Shown: in pieces, positions 8,749-16,437 of the stretch | Layout of the letters: each line of letters begins with the position of its first letter | How positions within the stretch are numbered: the first letter of the stretch is position 1 | NCBI RefSeq assembly: GCF_000171235.2 | Contig: NZ_ABEA03000019.1 | Coordinates: 29,809-93,808 of the forward strand | From: Geminisphaera colitermitum TAV2 | GTDB lineage: Bacteria > Verrucomicrobiota > Verrucomicrobiia > Opitutales > Opitutaceae | Length of the DNA stretch: 64,000 nucleotides | Reading direction: 5' to 3' | The notes under the pieces: model-generated | Told to the model about the DNA's origin: nothing | The model's input: the letters and a program-made list of their open reading frames with translations, nothing else | Database searches by the model: none | Position numbers and translations under genes: made by a program

Positions 8749-9558
8749 ATGCCACAGAATATCAAAAACCTGCACAGCCTGACCGCCGAAATCGTCGGCA
8801 TGTGCAAATTCTACTTCTGCGAAGGCGTCTATGCGCGCCCCGCAGCCTTTGCCAAAGGCTATACCGACATGGGCAACTTCCTGTCGATGGACACCAAAAA
8901 CGAAGTGACCAAAATCCCCGTCCTCAGCGCGGACGAGGGCATTGTCCGCGAGACCCGCAACATTTCCGGCCAGATCAAGGCCGGCTATGACCTCAAAACC
9001 TGCGAGATCGCCGACAGCCGCAAACTCAAGTTTGCCCTCTTCGGCACACACCTCGATCCCGTCTCCCAACTGGCCATCGCCGACCAGGAGATCGATGCGC
9101 TCCCCTTCTCCGCGCAAGCTCCGGCCCGGCTCAATGTCATGTATCCCCTCCTCCGCCAGGGGAAGCTGTTGCGCGAAATCACAGCCGTCACCCTCCCCGG
9201 CATGACCGAAGGCGCCGACTTCATTGTCGACATGAAGCGCGGCATGATCCGCTTTATCAAGCCTGACACCCTCCCCGCGGTGGCCATCATCCCGACCGTC
9301 AGTTGCCCCGTCATCAACGACGCCAGCCCGCTCCAGATGAAGCGCCTGACACCGCTGAAAAAAGCAACCTGGCACGGCTTTGGTCGCATCTACGTCATCG
9401 ACCAGGATGAAGTCCAGTCCACGGCGATCGGGCACGAAGACTTCGAGTGCGACATCTCCCTCAGCTCTCCGTTCAACATCACGGGCGATGCGGTGGCGGA
9501 GATGAAGCTCCTCGTCTCCATCGGCGAAGACGTCGGCGAAATCATCTACCGGGACTGA
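8749..9558 (+). CDS. Probable major tail (tube) protein
   Basis: 269 aa from ATG 8749, preceded by a purine-rich AATAAAA stretch. It is predicted to be beta-rich throughout (YFCEGVYARPAAFAKGYTDM, KLKFALFGTHLDPVSQLAIA, GADFIVDMKRGMIRFIKPD, EDFECDISLSSPFNITGDA). The final block, with IGHEDFECDI and GDAVAEMKLLVSIG, reads like a tube or sheath-less tail subunit. Its place ahead of the chaperone and tape-measure genes fits a tail-tube gene, though the family cannot be named from sequence alone. Confidence 0.5.
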   Translation: MPQNIKNLHSLTAEIVGMCKFYFCEGVYARPAAFAKGYTDMGNFLSMDTKNEVTKIPVLSADEGIVRETRNISGQIKAGYDLKTCEIADSRKLKFALFGTHLDPVSQLAIADQEIDALPFSAQAPARLNVMYPLLRQGKLLREITAVTLPGMTEGADFIVDMKRGMIRFIKPDTLPAVAIIPTVSCPVINDASPLQMKRLTPLKKATWHGFGRIYVIDQDEVQSTAIGHEDFECDISLSSPFNITGDAVAEMKLLVSIGEDVGEIIYRD

Positions 9559-9708
9559 CCGCGCCCAGCGCGGAAATTCCAAACACCGGAAAATCACAAA
9601 TCCCAATCACAAACACCAAAACACCGCCCGCTTATCCACAGTTCCACAACGCCATCCCCTTTGGGATTTGCTCGTTTGGAATTTGGGATTTCGCGGGTGA
9701 CAACCCTC

Positions 9709-10272
9709 ATGAACCTCTCACCCGAAACCTTGCAGCCCGTGCCGCCCGGCTACGTCCCGTCGCTCGGCGCGTCATCCGGCACGATCGTCGTTGTCGGCGT
9801 GTCGGCGGCCGAGTTGCGCCTCTACCAGCCCGGCGCGGCCGAGCCACTCGTCACGCTCGATGCGTGGACGCCCAACCCGGCCACCGGCGCCTACACCGCG
9901 ACGCTGACCCTTGCGCAGGTCGACGCGATCGCCGCGGCCGGCCCCACGCTCCATTGCCAGATCAACGGGGGACCGACCTTCCACGTCAAAAACTCCGGGA
10001 GCGGCACCGGCCCCTCTAACCCAGGCTCCGGCGGCAGCAACCCCGGCCCCGGAGCCGCCTACACACGCGAAGAAATCGACCAAAAGCTCACCGACATCGT
10101 CGCGCCCGCCGGCGGCGAATACCGGCTCGTCGGCCCCCACGGCGAGCGCGTTCTCTACGTCAAGCGTCCCGGCGAAAACACCTTCGTGCCCGCCATCGGA
10201 GGAGGGCAAGGCGACATTGCCGCCATCGCCGCCGGCGCGCCCGTCGAGATCCATGCACAGGAGGAAATCTAA
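9709..10272 (+). CDS. Hypothetical phage protein with Gly/Pro/Ser linker
   Basis: 187 aa. ATG 9709 is preferred to a TTG at 9661, which would read through a repetitive GGGATTTG-type stretch. There is an N-terminal beta-rich domain (residues 10-90), a low-complexity linker (SGSGTGPSNPGSGGSNPGPG, about 98-117) and a C-terminal domain with YTREEIDQKLTDIV and YRLVGPHGERVLYVKR. The EIDQKL helix followed by a beta region is often seen where fibre-like trimers begin. Function unknown. The next gene starts 3 nt downstream. Confidence 0.5.
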   Translation: MNLSPETLQPVPPGYVPSLGASSGTIVVVGVSAAELRLYQPGAAEPLVTLDAWTPNPATGAYTATLTLAQVDAIAAAGPTLHCQINGGPTFHVKNSGSGTGPSNPGSGGSNPGPGAAYTREEIDQKLTDIVAPAGGEYRLVGPHGERVLYVKRPGENTFVPAIGGGQGDIAAIAAGAPVEIHAQEEI

Positions 10273-10275
10273 GTC

Positions 10276-11166
10276 ATGAGAAAACCACTACAGTCCAAGG
10301 GATCTCCAAGCTCCAAGCTCTTAGCTCTCAGCTTTCTGCTCTTAGCTCTTAGCTTTTCCGCTCTCAGCTTTTCCGCGTCCGCTCAGGCTGTCACCGCCAG
10401 CACCACGGCCGTCATGGTCAACGACGCCGGCGTCGTCGTCTGGCCGCCCAACTTATGGACGGCCAATGCAGCCAACTTTGCCTCGCCGACGCAGGGCGCG
10501 AAGGCGGATACAGCCGTGCAGGCCTGGTATAACCTGTTGGGGGTGGATACGGGGGTTACCGGGCGCCCGCAGGCCATCCGGTTCACATCGGGGGCGTCCA
10601 GCTACCACATCACCCTCTATGCCCCATCGTCCATCCCCACTGGCGGCTACAGTGTCAGCCTGCCTACCAAAGGAGGCACGCTCGCCCTCACAAGCGACAT
10701 CCCGGCCGCCGCGCCTGTCGGCTGGCTCGTCTGCACGATCCAGATCAAGACGGCGCCGGGCGACACCTGGACTGATTTCGAGTTCAAAATCATGACGCAA
10801 TCCGGGGGCGTGATCACCCTGCACCTCTACTACCACTCCCCCGATCCGGGGCGTTCCGTTGTCAGCGGGCAGATCGGCACCGTGGCCGGCGTCTGGTTCA
10901 CCTCCTCATCCACGACGGGAGACTCTCGGCTGTTGCGCAAACAGTCCTCAACGCAGTCCATCTGGCAGCAGATCGGCGGAGGGAGCAACACCACCACCAG
11001 CGTCATGATCGCCGTGCCCGTGACCGCCATCATTCGCCCCGACAACGCCGGCCTCTTCGCGGAATACCTCCGATTCTCCCCCACCGATCACGAAAAGGAT
11101 TCCTCCGGTCGCAGTGTCTGGCGTCTGGCCGATCTCCAATGGCGCACCGTCCTCCCCAACCCCTGA
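10276..11166 (+). CDS. Hypothetical exported phage-region protein
   Basis: 296 aa. The N-terminus is a hydrophobic, signal-like segment (about residues 14-36, LLALSFLLLALSFSALSFSA). Its DNA (10306-10380) is a chain of AGCTCTTAGCT/CTCAGCTTT words, so the signal segment itself seems to have arisen from a short tandem repeat. The rest is beta-rich (YHITLYAPSSIPTGGYSVSL, GTLALTSDI, then a lectin-like C-terminal half). The segment around GGYSVSLPTKGGTLALTSD is common in phage fibre or structural proteins. No family is recognised. A hairpin terminator follows the stop. Confidence 0.55.
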   Translation: MRKPLQSKGSPSSKLLALSFLLLALSFSALSFSASAQAVTASTTAVMVNDAGVVVWPPNLWTANAANFASPTQGAKADTAVQAWYNLLGVDTGVTGRPQAIRFTSGASSYHITLYAPSSIPTGGYSVSLPTKGGTLALTSDIPAAAPVGWLVCTIQIKTAPGDTWTDFEFKIMTQSGGVITLHLYYHSPDPGRSVVSGQIGTVAGVWFTSSSTTGDSRLLRKQSSTQSIWQQIGGGSNTTTSVMIAVPVTAIIRPDNAGLFAEYLRFSPTDHEKDSSGRSVWRLADLQWRTVLPNP

Positions 11167-11173
11167 ACCCATT

Positions 11174-11191
11174 CCCGCCTCTTCGGGCGGG
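11174..11191 (+). terminator. Hairpin terminator
   Basis: CCCGCC-TCTTCG-GGCGGG hairpin (11174-11179 with 11186-11191) followed by TGTTTGTAATAAAA. It lies 7 nt after the stop of the exported protein, so it could separate two late transcripts of the prophage. The T tract is broken, so efficiency is uncertain. Confidence 0.5.
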
Positions 11192-11229
11192 TGTTTGTAA
11201 TAAAAACACCAATACAAAGAAAACCACAC

Positions 11230-11952
11230 ATGAAAAAACTCATGCTCCTCATCAGCGGACTCGCCCTCGGCGCGTCCCTTGCCACCGCCGCCACTCCGGC
11301 GCAGGTGGAACAAGCCAAGGCATTGGCCTCCTCCCGCAATGCCATCACCAAGATGCCCATCAGCACGCCCGCCGAAAAGGCCGCCCGCAAGGCGGCCGTC
11401 GCACAATGGGATGCCGCCAACGCCGAATCGGTCGCGGCTCTCATCCCCCTCGTGGATGAACTGCCCGCTGCCAGCGGATCGTTCCTCATCAAATACACGC
11501 TGACCGCCCGCAACACGGTGGACGGCGTCATCGTCTCGCCCTTCAAGCGTGACCCCGCTGACCTCGCGTTGGCGGCCAAACTCAACGCCCCCGGTCTGGA
11601 CAGGGTGTTCTACTATAAACACTACGCGACCGCCGAGGAAATCGCCGCCCTGCCCGGCGGCAACTCCGCCGGTATGGCCGACGCCGTAAGTCAACGCACG
11701 CTGCACCTCGATGCCCCCGACTTGCTCGACGGCTACTTCACCCGTTGTTTGGCCGAGGGTCTCTACCAGCGGCACTACAACAACTGGTTTGATAACAAGG
11801 TGGCAAATCTGGTGATCACCAAAAAGGATGCCGAGGCCGCACGCCTGTGCAAGGAGGAGGCTTTTGTGCTCAACCAGAAGCACCCCGTCAAAACCCCCGC
11901 CCTCACCGAGCGGCTCAAAACGCTCAGAGGCGGTCAGCAACTCGCCGAGTAA
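11230..11952 (+). CDS. Hypothetical secreted protein
   Basis: 240 aa from ATG 11230, chosen over a GTG at 11191 because it gives a textbook signal peptide (MKKLMLLISGLALGASLATA, cleavage near TAA-T). The mature part is helical and charged (ATPAQVEQAKALASSRNAI; QWDAANAESVAALIPLVDEL; DRVFYYKHYATAEEIAALPG). There is no recognised catalytic motif. The location among tail genes of a prophage but after a terminator suggests a cargo (moron) or a lysis-linked exported protein; neither can be shown. Confidence 0.55.
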   Translation: MKKLMLLISGLALGASLATAATPAQVEQAKALASSRNAITKMPISTPAEKAARKAAVAQWDAANAESVAALIPLVDELPAASGSFLIKYTLTARNTVDGVIVSPFKRDPADLALAAKLNAPGLDRVFYYKHYATAEEIAALPGGNSAGMADAVSQRTLHLDAPDLLDGYFTRCLAEGLYQRHYNNWFDNKVANLVITKKDAEAARLCKEEAFVLNQKHPVKTPALTERLKTLRGGQQLAE

Positions 11953-11960
11953 CCATCACC

Positions 11961-12031
11961 TCACGCGGAGGCGCGAAGACGCGGAGAGTATCAGATCACG
12001 AGAACTCCGCGCCCCCCGCGCCTCCGCGTGA
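11961..12031. repeat. Inverted repeat of the CACGCGGAGGCGC type
   Basis: Perfect 15-bp arms TCACGCGGAGGCGCG (11961-11975) and its complement (12017-12031) enclose 41 bp. It is the same repeat type as the larger copy near 52195-52298. It fills the gap between two prophage genes. Confidence 0.85.
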
Positions 12032-12060
12032 GACCCATCATCCTTCATTATTCAAATCCC

Positions 12061-12648
12061 ATGTCAGAAACCACGAAAACACTCGCCATTATCGCCACCG
12101 TCGCCGCCGCCGGCATCGGAAGCGTTTACATCGCGGACCAACTATCGGAGCCCGCCGCCGTCTCAATCGTCGCGGAAAGTGGCGCGGGCGTCCCGCCCGC
12201 CTCTGCCGACCCAGGCCCCTTTGATGAATTGGACAAAATGCTCAATCCGTTCAGGGAAATCGACGCCGTCACCAAACCCACGCCTCCGGCCCTCCCCCCC
12301 CCCCCCCTCCCTGTCGAGGACATGCGCGCCGCACTCTACCGCAACGCGGCAGTGGACGCCCGGCTCGCGGAGTCCATCATCGCCGCCTTCCTCGATCGCG
12401 CCCGCCTGCAGCAGGCCGAGGACATTGCGATCTCGCAACCCGTCCCCCTGCTCCCCCCGGCGCTGCCCAACATCACGATCATCGAGGAGGCGACACGCCT
12501 GGCAAATATCCTCCGCGCCGCCGGCCTGCGCTACGTCCCCCGCTACGCTCGCGGCTCCCCCGCATGGGTTCGATTCCAACAACTCACCTCCGACCCCTTC
12601 ACCACCGACGCCGACCTAACCGACTTTTACCGCTCCCTCGCCGCCTGA
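12061..12648 (+). CDS. Hypothetical membrane-anchored phage protein
   Basis: 195 aa from ATG 12061. A single hydrophobic segment lies near the N-terminus (LAIIATVAAAGIGSVYIA, about 7-24). There is then a disordered segment containing the SGAGVPPAS peptide, which is encoded by a REP-like palindrome (12178-12201), and a proline run encoded by 14 C (12294-12307). The C-terminal 100 residues are helical (AALYRNAAVDARLAESIIAA). Two different repeat families have thus been accepted in frame. Function unknown; length and position vary too much among phages to infer a role. Confidence 0.55.
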   Translation: MSETTKTLAIIATVAAAGIGSVYIADQLSEPAAVSIVAESGAGVPPASADPGPFDELDKMLNPFREIDAVTKPTPPALPPPPLPVEDMRAALYRNAAVDARLAESIIAAFLDRARLQQAEDIAISQPVPLLPPALPNITIIEEATRLANILRAAGLRYVPRYARGSPAWVRFQQLTSDPFTTDADLTDFYRSLAA

Positions 12649-12696
12649 CCACTGGCTCCCAGCTCCAAGCTCATAGCTCCCAGCTCCTTTCCCATC

Positions 12697-13221
12697 ATGT
12701 CCATACCACGAACCATCAAACAAAAATCCATCGACGTCCCGCTCACAGACGCCCCCCGCATCGGCCTCGAAGAAGGCACGATCATCACCGTCCGGCGGAT
12801 GGCGTGGAATCCCTTCCGCGATTTCCTCCACGAATTTGGCGCCCATTTCGGCTCCGCCCTCCTCATGTTCGCCAGCGGGAACGGAGAAAAGATCATCGCC
12901 GCCGTCCCGGAGATGATCCTCAACACCGGCGTCCTGCTCAACAGCCTCCTCATCGGCAGCACCGATCTGACCCCTGAGAAGGTCGGCAAGCTCGATCCCG
13001 TGGACGCCCTCGACCTCGTCAAGGCCGCGTGCGAAATCCACGGAGGAGACGAGCTAAAAAACTCCTGGGCCGGCGCGAAAGCCAGCGTCGTAAACCTCGC
13101 GGTCGCGGCCGGCCTGATTCAGCGGACGACGAACAATGGGGTTTCGTTTATGCCCTTCTTATCGAAGCCGGCTACAGCGCCGACTACCTCGACCGCTGCA
13201 CCCTCTGGGACATCGACCTGA
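12697..13221 (+). CDS. Tail assembly chaperone, short form (G-like)
   Basis: 174 aa. It stands directly before the tape-measure region, where long-tailed phages encode the G and G-T chaperone pair. The N-terminal part is a small beta domain (PRTIKQKSIDVPLTDAPRIG, EGTIITVRRMAWNPFRDFL) followed by helices. At codons 120-122 the gene has CTA AAA AAC, i.e. the A AAA AAC heptamer (13056-13062), a standard -1 slippery site. The reading frame entered by a -1 shift is open to 13283 and encodes a plausible second domain. Without the shift the protein ends in a Ser/Thr/Pro tail. Confidence 0.7.
   Translation: MSIPRTIKQKSIDVPLTDAPRIGLEEGTIITVRRMAWNPFRDFLHEFGAHFGSALLMFASGNGEKIIAAVPEMILNTGVLLNSLLIGSTDLTPEKVGKLDPVDALDLVKAACEIHGGDELKNSWAGAKASVVNLAVAAGLIQRTTNNGVSFMPFLSKPATAPTTSTAAPSGTST
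13056..13062 (+). promoter_or_regulatory. Candidate -1 frameshift site (A AAA AAC)
   Basis: In frame the codons read CTA AAA AAC, so the tRNAs can re-pair one base back on AAA AAA. The new frame is open from 13062 to 13283. A GC-rich downstream stretch could provide a stimulatory structure, but no clear stem was worked out. Confidence 0.5.
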
Positions 13222-13283
13222 TCATCCGCCAGGTAACCGCCCTCCGCGAGCAGCGTGCGGCCGCCATGCGGCGCTCCCGCTGA
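13062..13283 (+). CDS. Tail assembly chaperone, frameshift extension (T-like domain)
   Basis: 73 codons in the -1 frame that would extend the G-like protein to about 195 aa. The last 50 residues read as real protein (ADDEQWGFVYALLIEAGYSA, then LWDIDLIIRQVTALREQR) and resemble the acidic/aromatic second domain of phage chaperones. The first 20 residues after the slip are Arg-rich and look less natural, so the true switch could lie further downstream, near 13125. No good separate start codon with a ribosome site is seen. Confidence 0.5.
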   Translation, partial: LLGRRESQRRKPRGRGRPDSADDEQWGFVYALLIEAGYSADYLDRCTLWDIDLIIRQVTALREQRAAAMRRSR

Positions 13284-13397
13284 TCAGCGGCGGTTATCCA
13301 GGTCGTGTTTCAGCCACAGGATATACTTCACGGCCGCCCAGACGATGGCGGCCGCGCACACCGCAAGAAATCCGAGATACATAAGACCGGTTGCCAT
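13284..13397 (-). CDS. Small single-pass membrane protein on the opposite strand
   Basis: 37 aa, ATG 13397 to TGA 13284. The sequence begins MATGLMYLGFLAVCAAAIVW and continues with a basic/aromatic tail (KYILWLKHDLDNRR). It is one hydrophobic helix followed by a charged tail, the shape of a small membrane peptide. It fills the gap between the chaperone extension and the tape-measure gene, its stop abutting the chaperone stop. It would be the only - strand gene in the prophage part seen. No strong ribosome site is visible, so it may be chance. Confidence 0.4.
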   Translation of the reverse strand: MATGLMYLGFLAVCAAAIVWAAVKYILWLKHDLDNRR

Positions 13398-13428
13398 AAC
13401 GCAGCCATTAAAAAGTCCCGAGCCCTGC

Positions 13429-16400
13429 ATGGCAACCTCCAATCAGATCGACATCCTGCTCAAGGTCTCCGCGGACACCGCCGCCATCCGCAAGACCCAG
13501 TCCGAGATGCAGGGCTTCCAGACCCGCATGTCGGCCTTCTCTTCCAAGCTGAAAGAAGGGCTGGGGCTCGCGGCAGGCACGCTCGCCCTCGGAGGCGCAG
13601 CCGCCGGTCTCAAGGCGCTGGGCACCGCCGCCGCGTCCTTCGTTGCCGACGGCGTCCGCTTCAACGCCATGCTCGAAGAGCAGCGGCTGGCCTTCACACA
13701 CCTGACCGGCAGCGCGGAAGAGGCCACAAAGCGCGTCGCCGAACTCCAGCGCCTCGCGGCCGAAACCCCCTTCGACCTCGCCGCCTGGCGACAGGCATCC
13801 GTCACCCTGCAAAACCTCGGCGGCAACGCCCTGGCCGGGCGTGACGGCCTGCGCCTCGTCGGCAACGTCGCCGCCGCCACCGGCCGCCCCCTCGAACAAC
13901 TCGCCCAGACCATCGGGCGGCTCCACGCCGGGCTCACGACAGGCGGCTCTGTCTCCGACGTAACCACGCAGCTCCAGCACATGGGCGCCATCTCGATCGA
14001 GGCCAAGCAGCGCCTCGATTCGCTTGCCGCCGCCAAGATCGCCGGCCCCGCCGCCTGGGCCGAAGCCACCACCGCCCTCGGACGCTTCTCCGGCGCGATG
14101 GACCAATCCCAGCACGGCTGGGATGGCCTCATGCGCCAGATTTCCGCATCGTGGGAGGCCACGAAAGGCAAACTCACCGAGCCCGTGTTCGAGCCCATGA
14201 CGCAGGGAGTGCGCAACCTCGCCACGGCCATCGGCCTGCTGCCCACCCAGGCGCAGGCCGCCGTCAACGCCATCCGCGAAGCCGGCGAATCCCTCGGCAA
14301 GGGAGTCGAGACCGTCACCACCGCCACCCTCCCCAACCTCCGGGGCGACCTGCGCTCCCAGCGCGCCGCCGCCCGCCTCCAGCTCGCCAACCTCAACCAG
14401 CGCCGCACCAACGCCGGGATAACCTTCCTCGGTATCGGAGGCGAGGATACACAACTGAAGGAACAAAAAGCCACCCTCCAAAAAACCATCGACGAACTCT
14501 CCCTCAAGCTGGTCGAGTTCGACGGTCTCACCAAAGCCTCCTTTAGCAAAACCCGCGATGAGGTCCTCGCCCGTATTCAGGAAATCGAGACCGCCACCGA
14601 AAAAGTCCTGCGTTTTGAGGATACTCCACGCGGCCGTCGCTCCTACACAATGACCGTGCCCAAGGCCCCCGACGCCAAGGAGGCGGCGGAGTTGGATCGC
14701 CTCAAAAAAGCGCTGGAGATCGATGATGCCCGAGCCAAGGCCGCCGCCGCCGATAACCCCACGCCCATCGAAGCGCGCGCCGCGAAAAACGCCGCTGAGG
14801 CCGAGGCCGAAGCCACCCGCGCCGCCAACGCCCGCGCTGTCGCCGCCGCGCTCAAGACAGCCCGCGACAACGCCGCCGAACTCACCGTCAAACTCACCGA
14901 CAACGACCTCGCTGCCGCTGCCCTCGCCAAAGACTTCGACCGGCAGGCCGCCCTCCTCAAAACCCGCGCCGCCGCCGCCGAGACAGCCTACCAGAAGGAC
15001 ATCGCCACCGCCGCACTGGCCACCACCGAAGCCGAGAAAAAGGAACTCCGCGCCGCCGCAGAAAAAACCCGCCAGGCCGCCCTTGTCCCCATCCAGGCCG
15101 CGCTGGCTGAAGTCGAAAAAAAGCGTGCCGACAGCCAGCGCGAAACCCTCGCCGCCGGGCAGCAGCTCCAGCAAAACATCCTCGACCAGATCACCCGCGA
15201 ACGCGAGTTACTCGCCCTCCGCGAAGACATTTCACCGGCGCAAAAAGCCGTGGAATATGCCCGCCTGCTCACCCGCCAGCAGGCCGTCCTCGCCGAGGTT
15301 ATCCGGCTGAAAAAAGAAGAGTTGGCCCTCGCAGCCAACCCGCTGGATCGCGCCCGCATTCAGGCGGAAATCGATGCCGCGCAGCACGCGATCGACAACC
15401 CCTCTGCGGCCACCCGGCCCGCCGGGTCGAAGATCGTGGAGCAGCGCAAGGACGTGGCCGATATGCAGTCAGGCTCCAGCCTTGCCCACTACAACGGCGT
15501 CGGCGAAGGCATCGAAGGCGGGATGCTCTCCCAACTCCAGCAGATCGGCACCCTGGGCGACCAGACAGCGCGGACCTTCAGCACCGCCGCCGACTCCATG
15601 CGCAGCAGCCTGGGCGGCGCGATCAGCGACATGATCCTGAAAGGTGAATCTCTGAAGGATGCGATGGCCGGCTTCGGCCTCGCCATTGCCCAGTCCTTCA
15701 TCAACGCGGGCGCGCAGATGCTGGCCGACTGGATCATGCAAAACACGGTCATGGTCGCGTGGAAGGCACTCACCGAAACCAAAATGACCACCGCTGCCGC
15801 CACCGGAGCGGCCGCGCGCACCGGGATCGTCGCCGGCGAGGAGGTCGCCGCCACGGGCGCCAAGGCCGCCGGCACCACGGCCCGCACCGGTTTCTCGCTC
15901 ATGGAGGCCGGGAAAAACATCGTCACTGCCGCCACAGGCGCAATGGCCGCGATGGCCTCCATCCCCTGGGTTGGCCCCGTCCTCGCCGTCGCCGCCGTCG
16001 GTGGCATCCTCGCCCTCGGCGCAAAAATCCTCGGCGCCTTCGCCTCTGGCGGGCTGATCAGCGGCGCGGGCACCGGCACCAGTGACGACAACCTCATCCG
16101 TGTATCCGATGGTGAATACGTCATACGCGCCGCTGCCGTTGACCGCTACGGTGTCGGCATGATGGATGCGATCAACGCCGGCGCGCTCGACCTCGCCGCC
16201 GGCGTCGAGTCCATCCCAGCCCCGTTGATCCGAAGTGGCGCGGGCGTCTCGCCCGCCTCCGGTGCATCCGCCGCGTCCACCTCGCAAGACTCCCGCGAAA
16301 TCCACATCACCATCGCCGCCGGCATCGTGAACGACAAAGCCGACGCCATGCCCTGGCTCCAGAGCCGCGAGGCAATGGTCCGCATGATCCTCGACACCGT

Positions 16401-16437
16401 TTCCACAGGCAAAGCAACCATCGGTATCCCGTCATGA
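13429..16437 (+). CDS. Tail tape measure protein
   Basis: 1002 aa from ATG 13429 (MATSNQIDILLKVSADTAAI), which gives the usual start of TMP-like proteins; longer in-frame codons read through the intergenic gap. It sets tail length and is ejected ahead of DNA. Order: N-terminal tape-measure domain (about 1-240, with FVADGVRFNAMLEEQRLAFT and AETPFDLAAWRQASVTLQNL), a very long Ala/Lys/Glu coiled coil (300-660), and hydrophobic segments near 850-890. The C-terminus holds IRVSDGEYVIRAAAVDRYG, a motif common at TMP C-termini. The SGAGVSPAS peptide (about residue 938) is encoded by a REP-like palindrome at 16234-16257. The stop overlaps the next ATG. Confidence 0.9.
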   Translation: MATSNQIDILLKVSADTAAIRKTQSEMQGFQTRMSAFSSKLKEGLGLAAGTLALGGAAAGLKALGTAAASFVADGVRFNAMLEEQRLAFTHLTGSAEEATKRVAELQRLAAETPFDLAAWRQASVTLQNLGGNALAGRDGLRLVGNVAAATGRPLEQLAQTIGRLHAGLTTGGSVSDVTTQLQHMGAISIEAKQRLDSLAAAKIAGPAAWAEATTALGRFSGAMDQSQHGWDGLMRQISASWEATKGKLTEPVFEPMTQGVRNLATAIGLLPTQAQAAVNAIREAGESLGKGVETVTTATLPNLRGDLRSQRAAARLQLANLNQRRTNAGITFLGIGGEDTQLKEQKATLQKTIDELSLKLVEFDGLTKASFSKTRDEVLARIQEIETATEKVLRFEDTPRGRRSYTMTVPKAPDAKEAAELDRLKKALEIDDARAKAAAADNPTPIEARAAKNAAEAEAEATRAANARAVAAALKTARDNAAELTVKLTDNDLAAAALAKDFDRQAALLKTRAAAAETAYQKDIATAALATTEAEKKELRAAAEKTRQAALVPIQAALAEVEKKRADSQRETLAAGQQLQQNILDQITRERELLALREDISPAQKAVEYARLLTRQQAVLAEVIRLKKEELALAANPLDRARIQAEIDAAQHAIDNPSAATRPAGSKIVEQRKDVADMQSGSSLAHYNGVGEGIEGGMLSQLQQIGTLGDQTARTFSTAADSMRSSLGGAISDMILKGESLKDAMAGFGLAIAQSFINAGAQMLADWIMQNTVMVAWKALTETKMTTAAATGAAARTGIVAGEEVAATGAKAAGTTARTGFSLMEAGKNIVTAATGAMAAMASIPWVGPVLAVAAVGGILALGAKILGAFASGGLISGAGTGTSDDNLIRVSDGEYVIRAAAVDRYGVGMMDAINAGALDLAAGVESIPAPLIRSGAGVSPASGASAASTSQDSREIHITIAAGIVNDKADAMPWLQSREAMVRMILDTVSTGKATIGIPS

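Noticed and set aside
13408..15174. 588-codon open frame opposite the tape measure gene
   Set aside because: Gly/Leu-rich shadow of the Ala/Glu coiled coil; no start signal and no domain.
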